Origin: Thiotrichales bacterium
Lineage (GTDB): Bacteria; Pseudomonadota; Gammaproteobacteria; Thiomicrospirales; Thiomicrospiraceae
Direction: 5' to 3'
Length of the DNA: 64,000 nt
Assembly: GCA_016938655.1 (NCBI GenBank)
Contig: JAFGUG010000043.1
Span: 1-64,000, forward strand
In this document: in pieces, positions 46,425 through 55,472 of the stretch
How positions within the stretch are numbered: the stretch's first letter is position 1
Layout of the letters: each line of letters starts with the position of its first letter
Translations under genes and position numbers: made by a program
Notes under the pieces: generated by a model
The model's database searches: none
Seen by the model: the letters and a program-made list of their open reading frames with translations, nothing else
Told to the model about the DNA's origin: nothing

Positions 46425-47465
46425 ATGAAAATTTCAAATTTAAAAACACTGTTGTCCGTTTCTGTTCTGTCGTTTACTTTGGCGGTTCCGCTTAATACTG
46501 CGCAGGCCAGTGAAGAGGTGGTGAATGTTTATTCGGCTAGAAAAGAGCAGCTTATTAAGCCATTGCTTGATGCGTTTACCGAGCAAACTGGGATAAAAGT
46601 GAATTTGGTGACCAGTAAGGCCGATGCATTATTGAAGCGCTTGCAAACGGAGGGCATGAACTCGCCGGCAGATTTGTTGATTACCACCGATGTCGGTCGT
46701 TTGTACCGAGCCAAAGAAGCGGGCGTTGTTCAACCGGCCATCACACCCGATTTGCAAAAACGTGTACCAATGAACCTGCAAGATTCTGAGCATTACTGGT
46801 TAGGGTTAACGACTCGAGCGCGCGTGATTGTGTATGCCAATGACCGTGTTAAGCCCTCTGAATTAAGTACTTACGAAGCGTTGGCCGAGCCGGAATGGAA
46901 AAAACGTCTGTGTATTCGTTCGTCAGATAATATATACAACCAATCACTGGTCTCTTCGATGATTGCTAATAAAGGTGAGCAAGCCACAGCAGATTGGGCG
47001 AATGGGTTAGTTAAAAACTTTGCTCGCAAACCAAAAGGTGGAGACCGCGATCAAGTGAAAGCCGTGGCAGCAGGGCAGTGTGACATCGCCGTAATTAACA
47101 CCTATTATTTGGGGCAGATGGTGAATAGCCAAGATGAAGACGAAAAAGCCGCTGGGCAATCGGTGTCGGTTTTTTGGCCAAACCAATCTGACCGTGGTGC
47201 ACACGTGAATGTCAGTGGGGTGGCGGTGACGAAAGCGTCTAAAAACAAAGAAAACGCATTAAAGCTTATTGCATTTTTGTTGTCCGATGAATCGCAGAAA
47301 TGGTACGCTGAAGCCAATAACGAATACCCTGTTATTGATGGAGTGGCGATAAGTCAAACCCTAAAAAACTGGGGCAGCTTTAAATCGGATGCGCTGAATC
47401 TGTCTGAGTTAGGGAAACATAACCTAGAAGCCGTGCGTTTAATGGATCGTGCTAGCTGGCGTTAA
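46425..47465 (+). CDS. fbpA: Iron(III) ABC transporter periplasmic binding protein (FbpA type)
   Basis: 346 residues. The signal peptide ends at AQA-SEE (residue ~28). The mature start VVNVYSARKEQLIKPLLDAF is typical of ferric-binding proteins. The two adjacent iron-coordinating tyrosines are Tyr227-Tyr228 in NTYYLG. The Fur box upstream fits iron repression. Permease and ATPase genes follow on the same strand. Confidence 0.92.
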   Translation: MKISNLKTLLSVSVLSFTLAVPLNTAQASEEVVNVYSARKEQLIKPLLDAFTEQTGIKVNLVTSKADALLKRLQTEGMNSPADLLITTDVGRLYRAKEAGVVQPAITPDLQKRVPMNLQDSEHYWLGLTTRARVIVYANDRVKPSELSTYEALAEPEWKKRLCIRSSDNIYNQSLVSSMIANKGEQATADWANGLVKNFARKPKGGDRDQVKAVAAGQCDIAVINTYYLGQMVNSQDEDEKAAGQSVSVFWPNQSDRGAHVNVSGVAVTKASKNKENALKLIAFLLSDESQKWYAEANNEYPVIDGVAISQTLKNWGSFKSDALNLSELGKHNLEAVRLMDRASWR

Positions 47466-47594
47466 AACGCACGCCAATGATTCGGCTATAATCTGCAGTC
47501 AAACGACTCAATCCACTTAACAACTTAAGCGATTTAAATCATTTGAAGCCATTCACTACCCTAAATCGATTAACCCACTTACTGCAAAGGCATG

Positions 47595-49235
47595 ATGCTT
47601 AGTATGTTTTTATCTAAAAATAAGTGGTTAATCTTTACGGTGTTGGTGGCGGTTTTGTTAACCATGCCGATGTGGATATTGGTGAGTTTCATTTTTGAGC
47701 CCACCAATGAAAATTGGCAGCACCTTACTGAAACCGTGCTCTCCGAGTACGTGTTTAACTCCATTTGGTTAATGTTGGGGGTCACGGTTGGCACCCTTTT
47801 ATTAGGTGTGCCGACCGCTTGGTTAGTGAGTCAGTACCAGTTTTTTGGTAAAGGCTTTTTGCACTGGGCGTTATTGCTCCCTTTGGCGGTGCCCGCTTAT
47901 ATTATTGCCTACACCTATACAGGCCTGTTGGAATTTGAGGGGCCCGTTCAAACCTATCTTCGTTCAATTTTTGGACTTCAAACCGTTAACGCTTGGTTTC
48001 CAGAGGTGCGTTCTCTAGGCGGCGCCATCGTCATGTTCTCGTTGGTGCTTTACCCGTATGTCTACTTATTAAGCCGCGCGGCGTTTTTAAATCAAAGTCA
48101 GCAGGCTTTAGAGGCCAGTAAAATGTTGGGTGCAGGCCCGGCACGTCGTTTCTTTAAGGTGGCACTACCGATGGCGCGCCCAGCGATTATTGCCGGCTTA
48201 ACTTTGGCGTTAATGGAGACCTTAGCCGATTTTGGAACCGTGCAATATTTTGGCGTACCGACCTTTACCACCGGCATTTACCGAACGTGGACAGGATTTG
48301 GTGACACGACGACGACGGTGCATTTGTCCTTGATTTTATTGGCGTTTGTGTTGGTTCTGATGCTGATTGAGTTTTGGTCGAGAAAGCAGGCAAAGTACTT
48401 CTCTTCAAACACCTCAAATCGTTCAAAAACCACCTTTATTGAGTTGAAAGGCCTGTCTTCTGGATTCGCGTTTGCCTTCTGTTTAACGCCAATCTTACTC
48501 GGTTTTATTTTGCCAGCTATACAGCTCATTTACTGGTCGGCAATGACCGCCGAAACTGAATTTAATAGCGAATTTATCACCCTGATTTGGAACAGTTTTT
48601 ACCTAGCGTTCATTACGTCGGTGGTGGTGCTTGGTTTGGCGTTGTTTCTGGCGTATGCCAAGCGTATTCATAATCACCCCACGACCAATGCAGCAATTAA
48701 AGTGGCCGCACTCGGTTATGCCATTCCGGGAACGGTGATTGCCATTGCGGTGATGATTCCATTGGGCTGGTTAGATAATACGTTAGATGGATTGATGCAA
48801 AATGCATTCGGGATTTCAACAGGCCTGCTGTTATCGGGTACCTTGTTTGCCTTGGTGTTTGCTTACAGTTTTCGTTTTTTGTCGGTGGCGTTGCAAACCA
48901 TCGATACCGGTTTAGGTCGGGTGAAACCGAGTATGGATGAATCGGCTCGAACTCTGGGCGCATCACGTTTTACGATTCTTAAAAACATCCATTTTCCGTT
49001 GATTCAAACCAGTTTGTTGACCGCCTTTATTTTGGTGTTTGTTGAGGTGTTAAAAGAGCTGCCAACCACCTTGATTTTAAGACCGTTTAACTTCAATACG
49101 CTCTCCGTTCGCGCCTATGAAATGGCGGCAGACGAACGCCTTGCCGATGCAGGCCTGCCGGCTTTATTAATTGTGTTAACCAGTATTATTCCGATTATCA
49201 TCTTGAGCAAACTCATAGGAAGAAAGCATGCCTAA
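47595..49235 (+). CDS. fbpB: Iron(III) ABC transporter permease (FbpB type)
   Basis: Fused two-module permease with about 12 membrane segments; ~546 residues. Two EAA loops that contact the ATPase are visible: ALEASKMLGAGPARRFFKVALP and, in the second half, DESARTLGASRFTILKNIHFP. In-frame ATGs lie at 47592, 47595 and 47604; AAAGG at 47586-47590 does not decide between them. It overlaps the ATPase gene by 8 bases. Confidence 0.92.
   Translation: MLSMFLSKNKWLIFTVLVAVLLTMPMWILVSFIFEPTNENWQHLTETVLSEYVFNSIWLMLGVTVGTLLLGVPTAWLVSQYQFFGKGFLHWALLLPLAVPAYIIAYTYTGLLEFEGPVQTYLRSIFGLQTVNAWFPEVRSLGGAIVMFSLVLYPYVYLLSRAAFLNQSQQALEASKMLGAGPARRFFKVALPMARPAIIAGLTLALMETLADFGTVQYFGVPTFTTGIYRTWTGFGDTTTTVHLSLILLAFVLVLMLIEFWSRKQAKYFSSNTSNRSKTTFIELKGLSSGFAFAFCLTPILLGFILPAIQLIYWSAMTAETEFNSEFITLIWNSFYLAFITSVVVLGLALFLAYAKRIHNHPTTNAAIKVAALGYAIPGTVIAIAVMIPLGWLDNTLDGLMQNAFGISTGLLLSGTLFALVFAYSFRFLSVALQTIDTGLGRVKPSMDESARTLGASRFTILKNIHFPLIQTSLLTAFILVFVEVLKELPTTLILRPFNFNTLSVRAYEMAADERLADAGLPALLIVLTSIIPIIILSKLIGRKHA
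49149..49158. repeat. GCAGGCCTGC core copy inside fbpB
   Basis: Core only, reading AGLPA in frame. Shorter relatives with core CAGGCCTG lie in the same gene at 47930 and 48820. Confidence 0.8.
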
Positions 49236-50292
49236 GCTTCAGATAAATGCCATTAAAAGTGTCTACCAAGACACCACGATTGTTAACCGTTTATCGCTGT
49301 CGTTACAAAAAGGCGAAATTGGCTGTTTATTAGGGCCAAGTGGCTGCGGTAAAACCACATTATTGCGTTGTATAGCCGGTTTACAAGATCTTAAAGAAGG
49401 CGAAATTACCCTGTCGGAACAAGTGATCTCGCATTCCGATTTTACGTTGCCCACCGAACAACGCAATATTGGCATGGTGTTTCAAGATTACGCCCTGTTT
49501 CCGCACATGACCATTGGGCAAAATATTCAATTTGGCATTCCGCATCTTTCACGGGCACAAAAAAAACAGCGCACCCAAGCACTGCTTGAACTGGTGAGTT
49601 TACCGGACATGGAAAAACGCTATCCGCACGAGTTATCCGGTGGTCAACAACAGCGTATCGCCTTGGCCAGAGCCCTAGCGCCAAAGCCCGATATTCTGTT
49701 AATGGATGAGCCGTTTTCGGGGTTGGATGTGGAGTTGCGAGAGTCGCTAGCACGTGAAGTGAGATGCATTTTAAAAGCGGAAGGCATCACCGCTTTAATG
49801 GTGACGCACAATCAGAATGAAGCCTTTGCGATTGCCGATTCGATTGGCGTGATGCAAGCTGGCAAACTGTTGCAGTGGGATACCCCATACCGTCTGTATC
49901 ATGAACCCAAACACCCGTTTATTGCCGACTTTATCGGGCAAGGTTCGCTGATTAGCGGCACGGTCTGTGATTGCCAAGCGGTGCATACCGAGTTAGGCCT
50001 TTTAAAAACCCATTTGCCGTTTGGTGTCATCACTGGCGAGGCTGTTTCGGTGTTGGTTCGACCCGATGACATCTTGCACGATGACGACAGTGACTGGAAG
50101 CTTGAGGTCGTGAACCGCGCTTTTAGAGGTTCGCACTTTTTGTTTACCCTTAAATTGCCAAGCGGTGAAAAAGTGCTTTGTATGAGTCAATCTCACCACG
50201 ACCATGCAGTGGGCTCAAAAATCGGCATTAAACTCGAAATGGATCACGCTGTAGTGTTTCAGTCCCAAGCAACCTTGACGGAGTTAGACTAA
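49228..50292 (+). CDS. fbpC: Iron(III) ABC transporter ATP-binding protein (FbpC type)
   Basis: 354 residues. Walker A GPSGCGKTT (near residue 36), Q-loop VFQDYALFPH, signature LSGGQQQR, Walker B ILLMDEPFSGLD and H-loop VTHN. The C-terminal ~115 residues form the TOBE-type regulatory domain of FbpC/PotA-like ATPases. It ends the Fur-controlled operon. Confidence 0.93.
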   Translation: MPKLQINAIKSVYQDTTIVNRLSLSLQKGEIGCLLGPSGCGKTTLLRCIAGLQDLKEGEITLSEQVISHSDFTLPTEQRNIGMVFQDYALFPHMTIGQNIQFGIPHLSRAQKKQRTQALLELVSLPDMEKRYPHELSGGQQQRIALARALAPKPDILLMDEPFSGLDVELRESLAREVRCILKAEGITALMVTHNQNEAFAIADSIGVMQAGKLLQWDTPYRLYHEPKHPFIADFIGQGSLISGTVCDCQAVHTELGLLKTHLPFGVITGEAVSVLVRPDDILHDDDSDWKLEVVNRAFRGSHFLFTLKLPSGEKVLCMSQSHHDHAVGSKIGIKLEMDHAVVFQSQATLTELD

Positions 50293-50420
50293 CCTTTATC
50301 GATGGTTGGTTGCGGCAGTCAGCACATCACGCTAAAACTCAAACCCATCTTGAGCGGTGAAATCCTTTTTGCGGCTATCTGATACGATACTAAAATGAAC
50401 TTATTTTTGAGAGCACAGAT

Positions 50421-51293
50421 ATGAAACGACGGCTGCATAATTTCAGCGTTACACGCATCAAGTGGTTGGCCGCACTGCTTTTGGCGAGTGTGGTGTTGGC
50501 AGGGTGCTCAACCCGTTTTGTGTACAACCAACTAGATTGGTTAGCGCCGTGGTATCTTGAAGACTACGTGACCATTGAAAACTATCAGCAAGATGAATTT
50601 TCTGCCTCACTGGATTCCGTTTTAGATTGGCATCGTGCTACCCAATTACCGCTTTATGCCAGTTTTTTAGCGACCCTTACCACCGAGTTGCAAATGCCCG
50701 TTTCCAAGGAAAGGGTTGCTGAGCATTTTTTGCAACTAGATGATTTTATCGAAACGGTGTTCACCCGCTTTGGAAGGGATTTTTCACCGTTAATGGCGCA
50801 AATGAACGCTGAACAACAAGCAGAACTACTGGAAAACTTAACCGATAAAAACCTAGAGTACTATGAGGATAAGGTGTTAATTGGTGAGGCGAAGTCTAAA
50901 GAGAAAAGCAAAGAACGCCTGCACGATTTTTTAGAAGATTGGTTGGATGATTTAACCCCAAGTCAAACACAAATGATTGAACAATGGTCTGCGGACTTGG
51001 ATTGGTTGACGCCCGGTTTTTACCAAAATCGACAGGCCTGGCAAGCGCATTTAAAAACGATTTTTGCCGATCAGAACGCCAATAAATCTCAACAAATTGA
51101 AGCCATGTTTAAAGATAGACGTCAGTTTTGGTCGGATGAACTGAAGCAACAGTTTGCTCATAACCAACAGGTAACCGCTGGGTTTATTGTGCAGTTGGTT
51201 AACAGCTTAGACAGTAAACAAAAACAGTTGTTGGTTAAAAACTTGAAACAATATGAAGCTGATTTTAGGTTACTGGCCAGTCAGTCTAATTAA
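50421..51293 (+). CDS. DUF6279-type lipoprotein
   Basis: 290 residues. The lipobox is VLAGC with lipidated Cys29, after a basic start and a hydrophobic stretch. The mature part begins STRFVYNQLDWLAPWYLEDYVT, the hallmark of this family of unknown function, and is helical and rich in Gln. Ser at +2 predicts outer-membrane anchoring on the periplasmic side. It stands as its own unit. Confidence 0.82.
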   Translation: MKRRLHNFSVTRIKWLAALLLASVVLAGCSTRFVYNQLDWLAPWYLEDYVTIENYQQDEFSASLDSVLDWHRATQLPLYASFLATLTTELQMPVSKERVAEHFLQLDDFIETVFTRFGRDFSPLMAQMNAEQQAELLENLTDKNLEYYEDKVLIGEAKSKEKSKERLHDFLEDWLDDLTPSQTQMIEQWSADLDWLTPGFYQNRQAWQAHLKTIFADQNANKSQQIEAMFKDRRQFWSDELKQQFAHNQQVTAGFIVQLVNSLDSKQKQLLVKNLKQYEADFRLLASQSN

Positions 51294-51329
51294 ACCAGTC
51301 AATAACGTGATGAATTAAGAGAGAAGTGA

Positions 51330-51980
51330 ATGGCATTTTGGGATAAAAACGCACTGAATGAATTGAGTCAAAAAAAAACCATTCATTTGATTAACTCGAT
51401 TACGGGTATCAAACCAGGCAACTTGATTTCGACCAGTGATTCGTCAGGGCAACATAATGTGGCGGTGTTCAGTTCGGTGATTCATTTAGGCAGTGCGCCA
51501 CCTTTGTTAGGGTTTGTGTTGCGACCAAAAGGTGCGGTCACTCGTCATACCTATGACAACATCCTAGAAACCGGCATTTACAATATCAACGCCATTCACC
51601 AAGACTGGGCGGATAAAGCGCATACTACCTCGTTAAAGTTCGCAAAAACTGAATCGGAGTTTGAGGCTGTGGGATTGGATATGCACTTTAGAGAAGATAA
51701 TCCTGTGCCGTTTGTGGCCGATGCGCCGATTCAAATTGCCATGAAACACGTGCAATCGATAGATATCCCTTTAAATGGCACCACCTTAGTGATTGGTGAA
51801 GTGCAAAGCGTTTATGTGCCTGATCACGGCGTGGACGAGGAGGGGCGTTTGGATTTAGAAAAGCTTAAGGTTGCGGGAGTTTCGGGTTTGAATGGCTACT
51901 ACGGTTTTAAGCATTTAGCGGAGTTCTCGCAACCTGAGATGGATGCGCCGTTGGTGAATCTACTCGATGCATCCAAATAA
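51330..51980 (+). CDS. Flavin reductase-like FMN-binding protein
   Basis: 216 residues with the split-barrel flavin reductase fold. LINSITGIKPGNLISTSD, NVAVFSSVIHLGSAPPLLGFVLR and DNILETGIYNINAI correspond to the FMN-binding strands. Function may be flavin supply or a small oxidoreductase reaction. It starts 37 bases after the lipoprotein gene, with AGAGAGAAG as ribosome site. Confidence 0.85.
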   Translation: MAFWDKNALNELSQKKTIHLINSITGIKPGNLISTSDSSGQHNVAVFSSVIHLGSAPPLLGFVLRPKGAVTRHTYDNILETGIYNINAIHQDWADKAHTTSLKFAKTESEFEAVGLDMHFREDNPVPFVADAPIQIAMKHVQSIDIPLNGTTLVIGEVQSVYVPDHGVDEEGRLDLEKLKVAGVSGLNGYYGFKHLAEFSQPEMDAPLVNLLDASK

Positions 51981-52020
51981 CGTTTTAAGATGACTCATCA
52001 ACCTCACAAACGAATCCGTT

Positions 52021-53379
52021 ATGCGCAATAAACAAACCACACCCACACGCCACGATTTATGGTTCCTGCCATTGGGCGGCACCGGTGAAATTGGCATGAA
52101 TATGAACCTCTATGGGCATGCAGGTGAGTGGTTAATGGTGGATTGCGGCATTGGCTTTGACGATAAAAATGGTCGAAATCGTTATATTGCGGATGCGCGT
52201 TTTATTCAGCAACAAATTGAGCACAATGCCCATTGCTTGCAGGCCATTGTCATTACCCATGCCCATGAAGATCATATTGGCGCGATTGTGGAATTGTGGC
52301 CAACTTTACGTGCCCCCATTTTTGCGACGCGCTTTGCGATTGAGGTGATAGTTAACAAACTCTCTAACTCGCCTTGGGCAGCGCACGTGCCGTTGCACAT
52401 TATTAACGTGCATCAGCGTTATGAACTGGGGCAGTTTTCCGTGACTTGGCTGCCATTGCCACACTCGATTCCGGAGGCCTGCGCGTTGTTAATTGAAACC
52501 GATGTGGGCAATGTGCTGCACACCGGTGATTGGAAAAAAGACGATAACCCTGTGTTGGGTGCAGGCTTTGATGCGGCCAGTTTTGCGGCTTTAACGTCTT
52601 TGCCGGTGGATGCGATGATTGCCGATTCGACCAATGCCACCAAACTCGGGCACAGTCGTTCAGAGAGCAGTGTTTACACAGGCCTGCTGAAAACCATTAA
52701 AGCGCAAAAAGGCCGAGTGGTTGTCACCTGTTTTAGCAGTAATATCGCACGGTTTGTTACCTTGGTAAAAATCGCCCATAAACTGAATAAACACTGTGCG
52801 GTGTTTGGGCGCTCGCTAGAGAATATGGTGTCCATTGCCAAGCGTTTGGGCTATTGGCCAGATAACCTCACCTTAGTTGACCCAAAGCATGTTGGTTATC
52901 TGCCAAAAGAGGAGGTGATGGTCATTGCCACCGGCTCCCAAGCAGAGCTACGATCAGCGACTCAAAAATTGGCATTGGGCTATCACCCTTGGCTGTTTTT
53001 AGAACCGGAAGACACGGTGATTTACAGCGCCATTAAAATTCCGCCGAACACCCAAACCATTGACCAACAAATTTCCCATTTTGAAACCTTGGGTGTGAAG
53101 GTGATTCATGCTGAAGATGCCGAAAAAGAAGGGGTTGTGTTGCACGCCTCTGGTCATCCAAATCAACAAGACTTAATCGATTTTTATTCGCTGATTAAAC
53201 CTGACATGCTGATTCCCACGCATGGCGAAGCGGAACACTTAAAAGCCCACCAACTGGTCGCCGAACAGGCCGGAATTAGAACGGTATTAGCCGGTGAAAA
53301 TGGCGATCTGTTTAAAATAAAACCGTTTGCCAAGAAGCTTGATCAGTGGGCGCCGATTGGCAAAATTCAAATCGGTTGA
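52021..53379 (+). CDS. Ribonuclease J-family metallo-beta-lactamase hydrolase
   Basis: 452 residues. PLGGTGEIGMN at the N-terminus and the metal site HAHEDH (His80, His82, Asp84, His85), with later HTGDWK and HASGHPNQQDL and the PTHGEAEH motif, place it in the RNase J/beta-CASP family. It lacks about 100 C-terminal residues relative to Bacillus RNase J (about 555), typical of the short proteobacterial type. Proposed 5'-3' exo/endonuclease on RNA. RNase E is encoded in the same window. Confidence 0.85.
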   Translation: MRNKQTTPTRHDLWFLPLGGTGEIGMNMNLYGHAGEWLMVDCGIGFDDKNGRNRYIADARFIQQQIEHNAHCLQAIVITHAHEDHIGAIVELWPTLRAPIFATRFAIEVIVNKLSNSPWAAHVPLHIINVHQRYELGQFSVTWLPLPHSIPEACALLIETDVGNVLHTGDWKKDDNPVLGAGFDAASFAALTSLPVDAMIADSTNATKLGHSRSESSVYTGLLKTIKAQKGRVVVTCFSSNIARFVTLVKIAHKLNKHCAVFGRSLENMVSIAKRLGYWPDNLTLVDPKHVGYLPKEEVMVIATGSQAELRSATQKLALGYHPWLFLEPEDTVIYSAIKIPPNTQTIDQQISHFETLGVKVIHAEDAEKEGVVLHASGHPNQQDLIDFYSLIKPDMLIPTHGEAEHLKAHQLVAEQAGIRTVLAGENGDLFKIKPFAKKLDQWAPIGKIQIG

Positions 53380-53421
53380 ATTCTATTTTTTTAAAAGGTT
53401 TAAGCGATCAAATAAGGCGGT

Positions 53422-53877
53422 ATGACGATGATGCAATTAAAAACAGGCCTGTTCGGTTTTGTGTTGTTATTGATTTCTACGTTGGCAAATGCAACCTTGA
53501 CCGAGGCGATGGATGCTTACGCCAATAAAGACTATCAAACCGCTTACAGGCTGTTTCTTCCTTTAGCCGAAGCGGGTAATCCGTATGCCCAATACGGCCT
53601 AGCGAAACTGTATGCCAGTGGTGATTTGAGTGGATTGGATGAAACTGGTCAAATGGATGAACGGGTTAAACGTGATGAGTTAAAGGCGTTCAACTGGTAT
53701 CAAAAAGCGGCCAATAAAAGTTATGGGATTGCTCAAAATAATCTGGGTCTGTTTTATGAAGTCGGTAAGGGCACGCAAAAGGACATCAAACAAGCCAAAC
53801 ACTGGTTTACCTTGGCTTGCGAAAATCGCTGTTCAGAAGGGTGTAAAAATTTGCAACGAATTGAGTTTGAGGAGTAA
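53422..53877 (+). CDS. Exported Sel1-repeat protein
   Basis: 151 residues: signal peptide ending near ANA (residue ~24), then two Sel1-like repeats. These are YQTAYRLFLPLAEAGNPYAQYGLAKLY and AFNWYQKAANKSYGIAQNNLGLFYEVGKG, followed by a Cys-containing third partial repeat. Likely a periplasmic protein-protein adaptor. Three close ATGs (53422, 53425, 53428) make the exact start uncertain. It converges on the exonuclease gene with an 10-base gap. Confidence 0.8.
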   Translation: MTMMQLKTGLFGFVLLLISTLANATLTEAMDAYANKDYQTAYRLFLPLAEAGNPYAQYGLAKLYASGDLSGLDETGQMDERVKRDELKAFNWYQKAANKSYGIAQNNLGLFYEVGKGTQKDIKQAKHWFTLACENRCSEGCKNLQRIEFEE

Positions 53878-53887
53878 TCCCTTGAAA

Positions 53888-55420
53888 TTACTCAAAGTGG
53901 ATTTGTGTATCGGGTAGCAAGGGGGTGATTTTGAGTCCTGCTTTTTTGCACAAATCGTCGCTAAGCAAAAAGCGAATCAGAATAAAGTAGATGTCCAAAT
54001 CAAAAAAGTCATCGCTTTGTTGGATTGTGACGTTGTTGTTTTGTTTGTTTAAGAATGGTTCGTAACTCCATAAATCCATGGAGGTTTTTATTTTACCCAG
54101 ATAACACCAATCATTAATCAGGTGAAACGCTTTGAGTTTACTCACGGCGTTAAACTCTTCTACAATCACCGGCGCACTAAACGGCCACTGCTGTTTTTTC
54201 AGTTTTTTCATCGCATTTTCAACCCGAAGGTTATAGCTCACCGCCGGCTCTTTTTGACAGCATGCGCCCATACACTTCTTTACTTGAAACGCAAAACAGG
54301 CGCCTTGTTTGCCTTTTTCTAAACCACTCAAACGATGACACAAAAAATGTTCATCCACCAATTTCTCTAAACGATTACTCGCTTGACGGCGACTGCGAAA
54401 CAGGCCAAACACCGATTCGGTTTGGCTGGTATCGGTGACGGCTTGTATCTTAATATTTAAATAGCCGTTCTCTTCAACTAGCTTGTATTGATAAAGTTTC
54501 GTGACCTTTTTAAGCCGTCGGTTCAAGCTGGGTGAAAGGGTTTTGACTTGCTGTGACTCTAAAATTTGTGCACCAAAATCGGAGGGCGTTTCATCAAATT
54601 CAATGTGGTGCAGTTGATGGCTTAAATGGTGATCAACCGTAGTTTGGTGGTCTTGATAAAAATGGCTCAACACTCGGGTTTTAAGATTCACCGATTTACC
54701 GACATACAACAAACGGTGGTTCTCGTTATAAAAGTAATAAACGCCGGGTGAATCCGGCAGGTCTTCGAGTTGTTTTTCATCCAATTGACTGGGCAGAGAG
54801 GGGCGTTTTAGTAAGCGGTTACAGGCGGAAGCAATGCTCTCTTCATCAAATTCTAAACTCATCACTTCAAACAGCTGCATAATCACTTGGGTATCGTCCA
54901 TCGCGCGATGACGATTCTGAACGTGTGTTCCCAAGCGCTGAATAATGGCATCCAAGCTGTGTTTTTTAAATTGCGGGTACATCAATCGGCTTAACTTAAC
55001 GGAGCATAACGTTTTTAACGAGAGCGTTTGCCCACAGCGTCGGGCTTCGTTTTTGAGAAAACCATAATCAAAACGGGCGTTGTGCGCTACCAGTACGCGG
55101 TCTTGCAGTTTTTCTTGAATGGTTGGCCACAGTTGCTCAAAAGTAGGGGCGTCTTCTACCATGCGATTATGAATGCCGGTGATATTGGTAATCCAAGGCG
55201 GAATGGTGGTTTGCGGATCAATCAAACTTTGCCACTGCTCAACCACTTGACCGTTATCCACTAGGATAATGGCCAGTTCGGTCATACGATCTCGGGTGGC
55301 TTTGCCACCGGTCGTTTCGCAATCCAGAATCGCCATCTTTTCTGGAAACCCCGTTAATGGCTGAAGCTGTTTGTATTCCGTGATGTCCGGTGCGTGATGG
55401 CTTAGGTTGGATGGGTTCAT
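53888..55420 (-). CDS. DEDDh exonuclease fused to UvrC-type GIY-YIG nuclease
   Basis: 510 residues. The N-terminal domain (about 28-185) is a DNA polymerase III epsilon-like 3'-5' exonuclease: AILDCETTG, GIHNRMVEDAP, AHNARFDYGFL, HRAMDDT. The middle domain (about 225-300) is GIY-YIG: DSPGVYYFYNENHRLLYVGKSVNLKTRV, as in UvrC and Cho. The C-terminal part has CFAFQVKKCMGACC, a UvrC-like Cys cluster. The known epsilon-Cho fusion architecture suggests a back-up in nucleotide excision repair. Confidence 0.88.
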   Translation of the reverse strand: MNPSNLSHHAPDITEYKQLQPLTGFPEKMAILDCETTGGKATRDRMTELAIILVDNGQVVEQWQSLIDPQTTIPPWITNITGIHNRMVEDAPTFEQLWPTIQEKLQDRVLVAHNARFDYGFLKNEARRCGQTLSLKTLCSVKLSRLMYPQFKKHSLDAIIQRLGTHVQNRHRAMDDTQVIMQLFEVMSLEFDEESIASACNRLLKRPSLPSQLDEKQLEDLPDSPGVYYFYNENHRLLYVGKSVNLKTRVLSHFYQDHQTTVDHHLSHQLHHIEFDETPSDFGAQILESQQVKTLSPSLNRRLKKVTKLYQYKLVEENGYLNIKIQAVTDTSQTESVFGLFRSRRQASNRLEKLVDEHFLCHRLSGLEKGKQGACFAFQVKKCMGACCQKEPAVSYNLRVENAMKKLKKQQWPFSAPVIVEEFNAVSKLKAFHLINDWCYLGKIKTSMDLWSYEPFLNKQNNNVTIQQSDDFFDLDIYFILIRFLLSDDLCKKAGLKITPLLPDTQIHFE

Positions 55421-55472
55421 TCGCAGGTTCGTCTTTAGTCTTCGTTTGGTTTGATGTTTGAGTGTTGGTTGC

